Part shown: positions 11,688-23,100 of the stretch, in pieces
Layout of the letters: every line of letters begins with the position of its first letter
Numbering within the stretch: the first letter of the stretch is position 1
Assembly (NCBI GenBank): GCA_020736575.1
Contig: JAGPYM010000004.1
Span: 2,170,001 to 2,234,000, forward strand
DNA from: Thelonectria olida
Lineage: Eukaryota; Ascomycota; Sordariomycetes; Hypocreales; Nectriaceae
Length of the DNA: 64,000 bases
Direction of reading: 5' to 3'
Position numbers and translations under genes: made by a program
Notes under the pieces: generated by a model
Told to the model about the DNA's origin: nothing
Databases searched by the model: none
What the model saw: the letters and a program-made list of their open reading frames with translations, nothing else

Positions 11688-12312
11688 TCATCCTGAAAAC
11701 TCGCTCCGCTTCACTCGCTCCGCCGCCGCCGCATGTTCCCACCAATTCAACGACCCAAACTTCCGAAACGGATACACAATATGCGTCACCCTCCCCGTCA
11801 ACAGCTGCTTCGACACAGGTCCGTACGTGTTGCTGTCCAGGCTCGACCCTGGCGGCCCATCGCCCTCCACCCACACGTGGCCCTGCGGCACCCTCACCGT
11901 CGGCAGCGGATGCGGCGCCTTGGTCTGCACCACGTCATTCTCCAGCGCCACGACTCTCTTGATGGCAATCTTTTCTGGGTGCGTTGGGCTCCTGGCAATC
12001 AAGTTAGTTCAAGTCGCCTCTCTGGGAATGCTATGCTTACCGCAGTGTGACAACCATTCCCCTCTCGAGCTTCTCCTGAGGGGACCACTTCCAGTTGAAA
12101 ATGACATCACGCCGTAGCGTCGAGTTCTTCTCATCGTTGAGCGTCGGATACATCGAATTGCCGTCCACGACCGTGAACTCAGCGACATGGAGGTTGACCA
12201 TGGCAATGACGGGGATCCATGTCGCAAAACCAAATAACTTCCATGCTGTGGCCCGGAGGACGCTGGGCTGACCGCCGCCTCTTAGCCGACCCCATATTGA
12301 ACTGGAAGCCAT
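11688..12312 (-). CDS. IMP2: Mitochondrial inner membrane protease subunit 2 (Imp2)
   Basis: Exons 12312-12041 and 11991-11688 encode 191 residues; the 49-nt intron (GTAAGC...CAG) splits an Arg codon. This is an S26-type signal peptidase. The catalytic Ser is in DGNSMYPTLN (Ser53) and the general-base Lys is in IAIKRVVALENDVV (Lys102). A hydrophobic anchor precedes the Ser, around residues 23-42. HVWVEGDGPPGSSLDSNTYGPV is the expected family box. Imp2 works with Imp1 on the outer face of the inner membrane to remove sorting peptides. The start is the first in-frame ATG. A 12-residue upstream ORF (12332-12370) lies just before it. Confidence 0.92.
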
Positions 12313-12933
12313 CGAGGTGTAGAATTGCCTTCTACCGTTGTCGTTGGTGAGATATGGTGTCGTCGGACATTGCTTAAGAGATGAGCCCAATGAGAAGTGA
12401 GTGAGTGGTGAGAACCTGGGAGTAAAGTGACATTCATGTCTAAGCTTTTCTCGGCTAGTCCCGCTGCCCTATGGCTTGCTGCATGCCCCATGGTTACAAA
12501 CAAAAGTCGCGAATGATCCGCTCAAACCAAAGAGTCTCACATTTATCTTGGCATATGTTGATTCCTTGCTTCATTCTCACAGAGTATAAAACCAAAATCA
12601 CATAGAAAAAGGGATAAGGCATCAAGTCTCCCAACTTTTCGCACACCCATACCCGTACCCACACCACACCATGAGATAAACCTGGCTAGGGGATATGAAT
12701 CGTGAAAAAGCCTTGTTAGACGCCACGTCCTACTCGAATAACTACATAAGTGTCGAACTTTTGTGTTGTTGCAATTGATGCTTGGGAGACGACTTCTCCC
12801 GTCTCCCGGCCCGTGTCAACTGACACTAATCTTTTGTTCGACGCCCCAAATTTCATGCTTGGGGCGTGCCAGGGGCTGCTCGACTTGACCTGCCGATTCA
12901 GTTTATCCTGGGGTGTTGTATCCCAATCGTTGC
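12313..12933. other. IMP2 promoter and eIF2-alpha 3' region
   Basis: A 0.62-kb gap upstream of IMP2 and downstream of the eIF2-alpha stop. Apart from the short IMP2 upstream ORF, no feature was recognised. Confidence 0.4.
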
Positions 12934-14025
12934 TTAGATGGTCTCGGGAATGTTCTCGTCGCTGTCGCTCATACTCTCGTCGCCGCTGACCTCAGCGTTC
13001 TCGCGCTCACGCTTCTCCATCAGAGCCTGGAGCTCAGCATCATCGCTCTCGGTAACAGCCTTGGGCTCCATCTTGACGACCAAGCTACCGCCTGCAGACT
13101 CGATGCTCTTCTTGATCTCAATGATAGCCTCTTCCAATCGGCTGATACCGAGGTTCTTGTCCAAGCAAGTGTTGGTAAGAACGTATAGGGGAGGAGACAC
13201 AAGCTTGACCTTGACTTGAGACTCTTCGGTGTTCTTGGCCTCGGCGGTGCGTAGAGCAGACTTGACAGCGTCGATACCCTCATAGCCAAAGCAGGTGACC
13301 TCAATATCGGCACGGACCTTGGTTGGTTGGGGGGTGAGTCGCTTGCTGATGTAGAGCTTGATCTCATCGGCGACGGCCTGGCTAGGGAACGTAGTGTCGT
13401 CCCACACCTCAGGGTTGCTTCAAAAATTGTAAGTATCAATCCAGAATCCGCGGGTGTTTATGGTGCGACTGACGTGATGGAGAGCTTGAAGGCGTCCAAA
13501 GCATGACCGTACTTCTTGTTAAGAGGCCAGGCTATGCTCTCATAGATGGTCTCAATAGCAACCTGGGTTTTCTCGGCGACGTGTCGCATGATCGAATGGA
13601 CCATCTTGCTCTTGTTGTATCGCTCCTCGCACTTCACAATATCTTCGGGGGACACTCGTCGTTTCGACAAATCGATATATCCTGCCACCACGTGAGTTTT
13701 CATACCCAAATCGCTCAGGCCTCGATAGGCTTACCCTTCTCCTTGTCGACTCGGAGCACCACGACAACCTCATTGCGCCCGACTCGGATGAGCTTTTGGA
13801 TACTTCTGATACGTCGTCGCGACAGTTCGGAGAGGAGGATCATGCCATCGATGTTGTCGTACTCAAGTAGCTTAACATAAGCACCCATCTCGGCGATCTA
13901 GAGTGGGTCAGAACAGGCGCATCCAAGAAACTCGAGTTTCCACTGACCTGCTTCACATTGACCATGACGAAGCTATCGATCTCCGGGTACTTCTCCTCGT
14001 AGAAACGGGAGTTTGTTAACGACAT
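12934..14025 (-). CDS. SUI2: Translation initiation factor eIF2 alpha subunit
   Basis: Four exons (14025-13948, 13897-13735, 13681-13474, 13417-12934) give 310 residues; introns are 50, 53 and 56 nt. An S1-type RNA-binding domain occupies about residues 15-90. The regulatory loop [14 protein letters not shown] carries the conserved phosphorylation serine, Ser52 counting Met (Ser51 in the literature). This is the target of Gcn2-type kinases. The helical and alpha-beta domains follow, and the acidic Ser/Asp/Glu tail is usual. It acts in the cytosol within the eIF2 ternary complex that delivers initiator tRNA. The gene is divergent from BUB3. Confidence 0.96.
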
Positions 14026-14453
14026 CTTGGCGGTATTGTCGAGGATTCAAGAGGGATCGGTCGTGATTTCGTGAGGAGGGTGGGGTTTGGACTCGAGTTG
14101 GCCCTTTGTTTCGCACACGCGGTCGAAGCCTGGAAATTTTTGAATAAGCCGGAGATATGAATTTCGTAGATCGTATCGATATGAAACCGTCACTCGTCGA
14201 TATTTCGTGGTCGGGTCGTAAATCGAATCTATTCGTTACTCGGAGGGGAAGACGCGGAAGAGGAGTCACAATTTTGACATTTTACGATGCCGATGAATGA
14301 TGGTGGGGTGTGGCGGGGTGTGGCTAGTTTCCAGGCGGTATGCCCCGGCAGAACATCCTAGCTCCGTAACAACGAGAGCGAGCTATCACCACGTGACTAC
14401 CCATGTAAAGACCCAAAGCTTCAACTGCGATCCTCTGCAGTGCGCATTCAAAC
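14026..14453. promoter_or_regulatory. Divergent promoter region, eIF2-alpha / BUB3
   Basis: About 0.43 kb between two divergent start codons. No named element was recognised. Confidence 0.45.
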
Positions 14454-15661
14454 ATGGCTCCTGGTACGTTCTAAGCGATTGTACTGCTGTAATCTGACAT
14501 TGGGATGCTAACAAATTTCTAGCGACACAATACGAGTTGTCCCCGCCTCCGAGTGACGCGGTATCCTCCGTCGCGTTCGCGCCGTCCTCTCCAACTAAGC
14601 TCCTTGTCTCCTCATGGGACAAGAAGGTCTACAGTTATGATATCTCGGGCGGCCCAGGCGCGTCGGTCTTGTTGAACACGTATGAACATCGCGCGCCCGT
14701 CTTGGACGTTTGCTTCGGTGCCGATGACAATGAAGCGTTTACGGCGGGCATGGACTGGGGCGTGAACAAGTGGGTGGTCGCAAACAACACCTCTTGGGGC
14801 ATGATGTTAACGAGTCTACATAGGGTTGATCTGGAAAGCGGAGAGAAGACTCTTCTAAGCAAGCACGCTGCCCCGGTGCGCTGTGTAGCCTACAGCCGCT
14901 CTCACTGTATGGATGCTCCAGTACATACTCCTGAACAGTGCTAACAATGCGCAGCTATTCTCGTCTCCGCGTCATGGGACTGCAGTCTCAACATCCACAA
15001 CCTGAAGGATCCTTCGAGCACGCCGATTCGAGTTCCACTCCCCGGAAAGCCTCACGCGCTAGCCTCTAGTCCAACCAAGGTCGTCGTCGCCATGACTGGA
15101 CGTATTATTAACATTTACGACTTGAACACCATCGTCGAACTCTTCGCGTCCGGCTCCACTGAACTTTCACCTTGGCAGCAGCGGGAATCGTCCCTCCGAT
15201 ATTTGACCAGGGCAGTGGCTTGCATGCCCAATGATGCCGGATATGCTACGAGCAGTATCGAGGGTCGAGTCGCTGTCGAGTGGTTTGAAGACACCGCCGA
15301 ATCCCAGGCTCGAAAATATGCTTTCAAGTGCCACCGCCAAGCAGCGGCCGAAGGTGACGGTGATATAGTTTACCCCGTGAATGCTTTAGCATTCCACCCA
15401 GTGCACGGAACCTTTGCGTCGGGTGGCGGTGATGGCACAGCCGCCCTGTGGGATGCAGAAGCAAAGCGAAGGCTAAAACAGTACCAGAAGTTCCCAAACA
15501 GTGTCGCTGCCCTAGCATTCTCCAGCGATGGAAAATATCTAGCCGTTGGAGTTTGTCCAGGCTTCGAGACTGGACAGGAGGACTACAATGGTGCCGGCCA
15601 AACCGCTGTACTGATCCGAGAACTTGGCGAGAACGAGGCAAAGGGCAAAGGGCCCAAGTAA
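14454..15661 (+). CDS. BUB3: Spindle checkpoint WD40 protein Bub3
   Basis: Exons 14454-14463, 14523-14769, 14824-14906 and 14955-15661 encode 348 residues. The first coding exon is only 10 nt. WD40 repeats run from residue 12 to about 330, with LLVSSWDKKVYSYD, LVSASWDCSLNIHN and FASGGGDGTAALWD. The opening YELSPPPSDAVSSVAF and the box AFTAGMDWGV are typical of Bub3 rather than of Rae1. It binds Bub1/Mad3 (BubR1) and phosphorylated Knl1 at kinetochores. The 54-nt segment 14770-14823 is modelled as an intron because removing it gives a family-like MDWGVNKVDLESGEK. It has no stop and is a multiple of three, so retention would add 18 residues. Confidence 0.92.
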
Positions 15662-15913
15662 GAAGTGGCAAATATGAGAGGGTGGCCTCATCCGAATTGG
15701 CGTTCGGCGGGTGATTGGATCTCGGTTCTGTTTAATTGAAGGTAGTTCTCTTGCGTTGAGGGGAAGTTGACATGTAGATACCCCTACAATAAATTAGATC
15801 TCACGAACATGCTGGCTTCATTTGTTTTCTCCTTTATTCCGGCTCTCCATTGGGCTCCCCTTCAACGAAAATCTATGTCTCTCTTTGAACCCACTGTCCG
15901 AATTGGTGCGCAG

Positions 15914-16784
15914 CTAGGAAATGACCATTGTCACTTCTGTACCCAGAGAAGGGCTTCGAGTGCTCCTCATCTGCGAATCTATGGGTGAACTCCACGGCAT
16001 ATGATGGACTAGAGACGACTCCTGCTCTGGTAATGCAGTTTTGGATAAACGGGCAGTCATTGGAAGAGCTAGGCCACGAGATCTTTCGGCAACCTCGAAC
16101 CCATCGCAACACTGGAATTCGGCACTGTTAGATGGCGTATGGCAAGGCGATACGGCTCGCTTTGGAACCCTGTAGTCTCTGATTTGAACCCCTTTTCGAA
16201 TAGTATACTTCCCCTTCGTGACGATATCCCGTGGTGCATTCCGAGGAAGAGTTCTCAACTTGGTTCTTGACGGTATTCTTGAAGGAGGATTCGCGCTATC
16301 GGGGGCAACTCCATTAGAGGATGGATGGGATTTGTCTATTGCAACAGTGTCTGTACTGCGTTAGGATTGAGTAGTAAGGAGGAAGCGAGAACAACATACA
16401 CTTGAATGACTCGGCAACGGACGGGTCCTCGCCACTTGATTTACTCTCGGCCATGGGACTATTAGGGATCACTCGCTCCTCGTCATCACAATCACCTTCG
16501 TGGTTTTGTTGCTGCGTGGCCGGGATACTATTGCTGTCAGTCGCGATTCAGCAATGGATCATTGAGAAAGGCCCATACACATCCACGCATGAGACTTGGT
16601 TTGAAGTCGACGACACGGGAGGTGGCCCAACAGCGTCCTCGTGGTGTACTTGAAATGCGGGTGCAAGGCTGCGCCTTAAGAAAGTACTCGTAGGGCTCTC
16701 CCAGCAGTCTGAAGCAGGCATGCTCTTGGCCCGCTCGCCGTTGTGAACAGAATGAGGGCGCATTATGGGCAATGAGAGCGACAT
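15914..16784 (-). CDS. Hypothetical protein, three-exon model
   Basis: Exons 16784-16579, 16533-16400 and 16350-15914 join to 258 residues in one frame, using introns of 45 nt (GTATGG...CAG) and 49 nt (GTATGT...CAG). No domain was recognised. The product is rich in Ser, Pro and Arg, with a basic region TKGKYTIRKGVQIRDYR near residue 150. A short extra 5' exon (16842-16865, starting ATG) could be spliced on through a 54-nt intron ending AG before 16787. Support is only that three frames close through plausible introns. It converges on BUB3. It may be a lineage-specific gene or a chance assembly of ORFs. Confidence 0.4.
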
Positions 16785-16865
16785 CGACTTGGAATGGTCA
16801 TGAGAACATTGTCATTATGGAGCGCTGCAGAAACGAAATACCTTGGTGGTTTCGCTAGAGAACAT

Positions 16866-17371
16866 GCGGGTGAGAATAACACCCCAAAAGGCAGATTGAG
16901 CACATGTCTAAGTTCCTACTAATGTTAGTAGCCACTCATTTGTGGAAGGTACGATTGGGGCAAGACCGTCACAGGACCACCTCAGTCAACGTTAGGAAAC
17001 CATGTGAAATAATGATAGAATTTCCCCTACTTCTATCACAACGGGAGCCGGCATATAGGTAGTTACTTATGCACTATGGTCTCGGTCAAATTATTTGTAT
17101 TAGATTTAGTGTCGGGGGTAGAGTGAGGCGTTCACGATGTCATAGCTCCAAAATCCAATGTGGGCATTTGTGTCGGAACAGGTTTGATTTGTTTGCATTT
17201 CCTCCTAAAGAGCTATAGCATCAACTCGATAAGTTTAGCATTGAACTAGGTAATAATAATCACGCTTTACCAGCGTCCTCTGCCAAATAACCCAGCAGCA
17301 TCTTGCCACCGAAATGGCCGACCTGGCCGACCTGGCATCCAGCGCCAATAATGTGACTTGAGGCGGCAGTA
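16866..17371. other. Intergenic, AT-richer stretch
   Basis: About 0.5 kb, AT-richer than its surroundings, between the hypothetical gene and the 3' end of the aldo-keto reductase. No gene was seen. Confidence 0.4.
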
Positions 17372-18878
17372 CTACTCTCCACCCTTGGATGCCGAAATTG
17401 GCTTTGTGATGTTAGCTTATAGTTCATAAGAGAGACCCCAACATCACGTTATAACTCACCTTGTTGTCGGCAACATAGTCAAAATGACCTCCCATCTTCA
17501 AGAGCCAGACGTCCTGACCTCCGCTGGGCTGGCCAGGGCGGAAAAGGAAGTTGTGGGGAAACCCGAGTTCAAATTCAACGGCCTTGTCAATTTCCTGAAT
17601 CTCCTCATCCGTCAATTCAAGAGTAAGGGCTTCGATGTTGCCCTTGATGTGATCTACCTTTCGGCCTCCCACAATAGGGAAGACGTAAGGTGTCTTGTGC
17701 ATGACGTAGGCGAGAGCAACGCTCGTGATGATGGTGTTTTTGCGAACAGCGATGGATTCAAGGACTTTGCTAGCCTTGATCTCCGCCTCCGTTGCTTCCA
17801 CCTGGCGTCCTTCCGATGCCTTACGCTGCTCCTCGGTCTTGAACTTACCGCCTCCGAGGGAACCCCAGGGAGCGATACCCATGCCTTCGGCCCGGCACAT
17901 GGGAATGATGTCTCGTTCAAAGTCGCGAGAAGCTGCCGACCAACGACCCTGGTAGACGGAAAACTGGCGAAGTCCATGGTTTCTTGCGTACTCGTTGGCT
18001 TTGCTGTAAAAATGTGAGCATGCCTAATTTCGACTGGGAGAAAGTGATTCATACCTCACGACCCAAGCTGGAGTATCACTGATACCAAGATACAGAACCT
18101 TGCCTGAGACTACAAGCTGGTTGAGAGATTGCATCAACTCAGGGATTGAAGTGCTATAATCCCACCAGTGAACGTAGAGCTATGCTGTGATTAACTTCGT
18201 TCCAGAATCACTGAACCTGCCGTTGCTTACCAGGTCAATATAGTCGGTCGCCAACTTCTTCAGACTGCTGTTGACGGAAACATGGAGACTTTTGGTTCCG
18301 TTGCCCTGGTAGTTCGACAGGATGTTGGTGGCACCAGGACCACTCCGGAAGTTGGTGGTGTACTTGGTCGCGATGACTTTGTCCATGGTTAGCTTCAGTG
18401 AGCCAGCGCATGTAAATGTGACCGGCCACTAACCCATCTCATCACGAACTCCGCGCTTCTTCATCCATTCTCCAATCCATTTCTCGGACTCTTCGAATTG
18501 GTAGTTATTCGAGGTATCAATGAAGTTTCCTAGATGCGTCAGACAATGCCGAGGAAGGTAAAGCGAGTTAAGGTAACCAACCGCCCTAGGATATGTTAGT
18601 AAGATGTCTTCATTTCGATAGATCCACGAGTTAGCTTGCCTGCTCGTAGAAGAAGTCGAGGATAGATTCGGTGGTGTTTTGGTCACACTCGCCCATGTAG
18701 CTCTTCCTATTTCGAAGTGAGTGAGGGAATCAGGCTTTGATGCGGTTAGATCTTACCAGGCATCTCCAAAATTCATGCCTCCAAGGCAAAGGGGGCTGAC
18801 TCGGACAGCAGCGGTGGGTGAGAGCAAGCGGTGGCGAGCCAAGGGGCTCTTGGGAGAAGGTGCAAGGGGGAGAGCCAT
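17372..18878 (-). CDS. Aldo-keto reductase, aryl-alcohol dehydrogenase/NorA type
   Basis: Eight exons: 18878-18757, 18706-18640, 18585-18582, 18529-18434, 18376-18231, 18179-18055, 18003-17460 and 17401-17372, giving 377 residues. The AKR catalytic tetrad is complete: Asp69 and Tyr74 in FIDTSNNYQ, Lys101 in VIATKY, His149 in LYVHWWD. It is an NADPH-dependent cytosolic reductase of the subfamily holding yeast AAD and aflatoxin NorA proteins; the true substrate is unknown. Exon 2 has no GT donor before an in-frame stop. The only workable donor is GC (CAG|GCAAGC). A 4-nt exon GGCG then restores the family motif YEQGGNFIDT. The neighbours are not biosynthetic genes, so there is no sign of a secondary-metabolite cluster. 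Confidence 0.88.
18582..18585 (-). other. Predicted 4-nt microexon (GGCG)
   Basis: This lies between a GC-AG intron (18586-18639) and a GT-AG intron (18530-18581). A perfect TACTAAC branch site sits just before its CCTAG acceptor. It encodes a Gly codon plus one base of the next Gly and corrects the reading phase. The donor after it, GTTGGT, is weak. Confidence 0.6.
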
Positions 18879-20192
18879 TGTTACGAATTGTGATTTGGGC
18901 GAGGGCTGATGGCTGATGTGTTCGGGAGGAAGATTGAGACAATAAGAATGCCGCCTAGACCTTGAAACGAGAGCAGGTTCGGGAGAGAGTATTTAACTAG
19001 AGAGGGGAACGGAAAGAGGCGTGGCGTTGTATGGGACGGGAGTGAGGCGGTCTAAGTGATGTAACTGCCTGTGCAGGTAGGTAGATTGCTTGGTGGAAGG
19101 TTCAACCGGCGAGAGACAGATGATGTTAGTGTCTCAAATCGAAAGAGTCGAAGTTTGATGCCATCCCTCAAGCTGGTATTTATATTGAGATGTCTATGAA
19201 GCTCTCTAGTGGCGATCCCTGGCATGTCCGATACTTGTCTAAACTCCGAACCAAAAGCCGGTCAAGTCCCTGCTCTGCATTCATTCGCAGCCGACGCATG
19301 AGGGGTAACATAGCTGAAGCATGGATGCCATCTACGCTTGGAGCACCTATCATGACGACTGGGTGGACTGCTCAACCACCCGATAGGGTACGGAGTCAGA
19401 CCTTAAATCCATCCCGATGACGATGGACATGTCCATTTCTTCGGTTTCGCGTTGCGTTTTCGATATTGCAGACGATGGAGGGAGTGTACCCCACCCTCGA
19501 TGACAAATGCATATTCACATAGGAAGCCTTGATGAAGCTCTACAGCTCATTCAACAGCCCATCAACAGTGCTGAGAAGTAGGATACAAGGAGAAAGCTGG
19601 ACTTAACGGCATTAACTAAATGAATGATGGGGATGATGAATTCCGCAAGCACTCAGCTGCCCCACCAATCAGACAATGTCCGCCAGATGGATGCAGAGAC
19701 GACCCGAGGGACGAATTGAAGAGGCCGTGATAATTGCACACCGTGGGTGAGCTTACAGTGTCCAAACGACATTGTGGGGCACCGTTTGTTGACAGTCGAC
19801 AACCACTCAGATGGAAACTATCACCGAAAAATGACAATAAAAAATATGAAGAGCATATATTCATAGATGCTTAATTAACGCAACAGCAACCAATTAGGGT
19901 TGATGAGAAGCGTTGTTGAGAGCCTTGTTCATGTCAAGTTTAAAGATCTTACCTCTTTAAACGGTACGTACTGCTGAAATATTTGCTCCGAGGTTTTTCC
20001 ATCATCTGACGGCCCCGACTCAAATGGCTCTCATCAACCCAGTCTAAGGATCGCACGATTTATCTCAAGCCAACGCTGCGAGCTGCATTGCACGACAACC
20101 ACGACACGAATTGCGAACCCCATCTCGATATCTCGCCCTTGGGGTGCCAAACCGAACCACTAGGGCCCTGATCCCAACAATGGCCGCCTAAG
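18879..20192. promoter_or_regulatory. Divergent upstream region, AKR / PPR-like gene
   Basis: About 1.3 kb between divergent starts. Only short frames without motifs are present, so the promoters of both genes are expected here. No specific site was identified. Confidence 0.4.
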
Positions 20193-23100
20193 ATGGCGTC
20201 CTCCAACTCCGTCCCGTCAAGGACTGCCATCAATGCTCTCCGCGGCGTTCTCCTAACCACGTCCTGCTCCGTCATCCTCCTCGCTGAAGAACGCCGTCAA
20301 CGCATTAAAATTGCCCGGGCTGCTTACGACAATGCCAAAAAGCTACATACAGCTCGTGTCAACCGCAATTCAGTGGCATTGAGTGAGAGTTTTGCCCGAC
20401 GAGAGACTTACCCGGCTGAGCTCGGAGATTTTTCTTCGACGGCAAACACTAAAAATCCTATCCGACGCCGAAAACGAAATGGACAGCCATCCCGAACTCA
20501 ATTGGCTTCAGAATCCATTGATTCTCTACCGTCATCTCATCCGCCGCCATCTCCGGAATTTCTGCACCTCGAATCGAACGAACCGCGACAAAGGAGTTGG
20601 GATGAGTGGGATACCGCACGAAAGGAACTCTCACGACTGTCCACCTTCACACCATTCGCCCATAATGAACTCTTCCTCCGAATCTCAACAAAAGACATGC
20701 CAATTGCCACAAAACCTAAGCCAAGGACGCTCGAAAAACAAGATACCATCTCTCAGAATGAGCCAAACACGCCGGAGACAGATCAATCGGAAGCCCCCAC
20801 GAAAGCTCCCAATTTAAATCCCCATGAGGCCTCAGTCGCCACCCATACGGTTCAGAATGCTCCGATATTGAAACAGGACACGAAGGCTGGTGCGCTTTTG
20901 CGAGCAGTCCTCATGGGCGAGGACACTGCCTCGGCGGCCCAATCTTTTGAACAACAATCGCTGTCCAAGGAAGCTCCCCCTGCGACGAATGACTCTTCTT
21001 GTACAAGGAACACAAAAGGTTTACAAAAGTCATTAATCGAGCTGGATCGCCTTGTCGCCGAGTTGAAGTCACCCAAAGCGGATCCCACTTTACTTACACA
21101 ACAGCAAGAATCTGCACTTCAATTACTCGGAAGTTTGATATCGTCCAACAATCTGGAATCCAAATTATCTCTAGCGAGAGGGCTCTCCATTCTTGAGTCG
21201 GTGATTCGGTCCAAGGAGCATAAGAATCTTCCCGCGATTCTCGACATTCTTCACCCTGTCTGCAATGAAGTCTGTCTTTTGGCCGTGCCGGCTATGGATT
21301 GCCTCTATGAGCAGCGTGACATCACAGGCACCAAGCAACTGCTCAAACACCTCTCAGAGTCTCAAGTCTGGAAGTCTGAAGAAACACCCTTCAACCTCCG
21401 GAATCCATGGATCACCCGAATGCTTATGCACTACTGGAGGAAGACACAGAACTTTGACGAAATCATGGGTATCTACGGTCTGTTGCAGGATGCAGGTCTG
21501 TTTGCTGATGGCATTACCTCCGTCATTACTGAGTACGCCATTAGACGCAGAATGGCTATGATTGCTCTGGATGCCGGTGACGACGCAACAGCCAAGGCAG
21601 AAATGGCAACACTCCGTCTTCTCAGGCCCAAAGCCGCCGAACACGATGTCAAGCTTCGGGGAAGATTCGTTATCCGGGATGCTGCGTTAGGCCACTGGAA
21701 GGCGGTTTGGACACAACTCGAAGTGCTCAAGGTCAAGAGCAAGGGTAAGGGCAAGGGCAAGACAGTGGATTATTATCAGAATGCCTTGGCGTGGCTCACA
21801 AAGATCTACTGCAAAGATCACTCGGCAGCAGAAATCGACATTTTCGTCCGCGATCTGATCAGCAATTACGAGATGACGCTGAATCAAACGCTCGCGTTTC
21901 TCGTCCTGGAACGACATGGACGGACCCGCAACATTCAGTCATTGGTTCAATGGCTTCAATTCTGCCACGACAGTGGACTTGAGATGAATCAAGTCTTCTT
22001 TAATGAAACTGTGGAGAAATGCTGCAAGTATTGGAACCTCGCCAGGGTAGATGTTGTCCACATGCTGGAGGGTGTTAAGGCTTTCAAACCTGACGTCCAT
22101 GATCCTCATGTTGCCAAATACTCAGTCTGTGGCGCCTTGAATGAGCTCCACAAGTCTCTGCCAGGAGAATGCTCATATGCAAACAATTTCAATGCCGTTT
22201 CCCAGTTGCCCAAGACCGCAGGCGATTCCGTCACTCTCTTTGAACGGACAGCATTCCGATGCATGAACACATGGGCACAGAAAAACGATTGGCACCAGGT
22301 GTATAACACTTTCAAGGAGGCATCAGCGAAAGGCATCGGATTCTCCTCGCGATGCCTGAGATTAGCTGTCATTGCAAACCTCAATTTGGAGGGACCGCAC
22401 TCCCAGACCGCAACTGAGCTCGTGGGCAAAGCGCACATGGATAATCACGACGTGAGTGGTGTATTGGTTCCTCTATTGGTGGCTCGACTCGAGTCTGGGG
22501 ACGATGTTGGCAGTATACTTCAAGCGGCACTCGATCAAGGATCTCGTATCCATGACAGCGTATACAACAAGGCGGCCCGTATCCTACTCGAGAAAGGCCT
22601 TCAGGAGGGGGCAATCCGGGTGTGCGAGCTCGCGGCGCAACAAAATGGAAAGGGTGAGCTGGTATACTCCCAGTTCAACTTTGCCAGTCTCGTCTACGCC
22701 TATACTGGTCAGAGGCGCTACGATGAACTGGAAACACTCATTCGGAGCTTTACTTCCAGGTCAGAATGGTGGCAGGGCAGCAAAGAATGCAAGGAATCGC
22801 TCAAGCGAGCGATGAAGGCAGTCGCACAACGGGTTGGACGGGCCCCACGAACAGAAAGGGGCATACATAAAGCTGCTATCAATAACCTCAGTGAAGGTCT
22901 CGAGCATGTCAAAAAGCTCCGGGCTACGGTTCGTGAGGATCGACAGACCCTGACGCAAGAAGTCATTGGCGTTTTCAAGGAAGCGGATAACGTCGAGAAC
23001 TTGGAATTTGACTCCTTGGAAGAAGACGATCCACTGGAAGTTCGAATTCGCAACGTCAAGATGACTTGGGAAGCGCCAACAGTAGATTCTCGGGATTTGC

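Noticed and set aside
17372..18878. Aldo-keto reductase as part of a secondary-metabolite cluster
   Set aside because: No PKS, NRPS, P450, transporter or cluster regulator nearby; the flanks are housekeeping genes.
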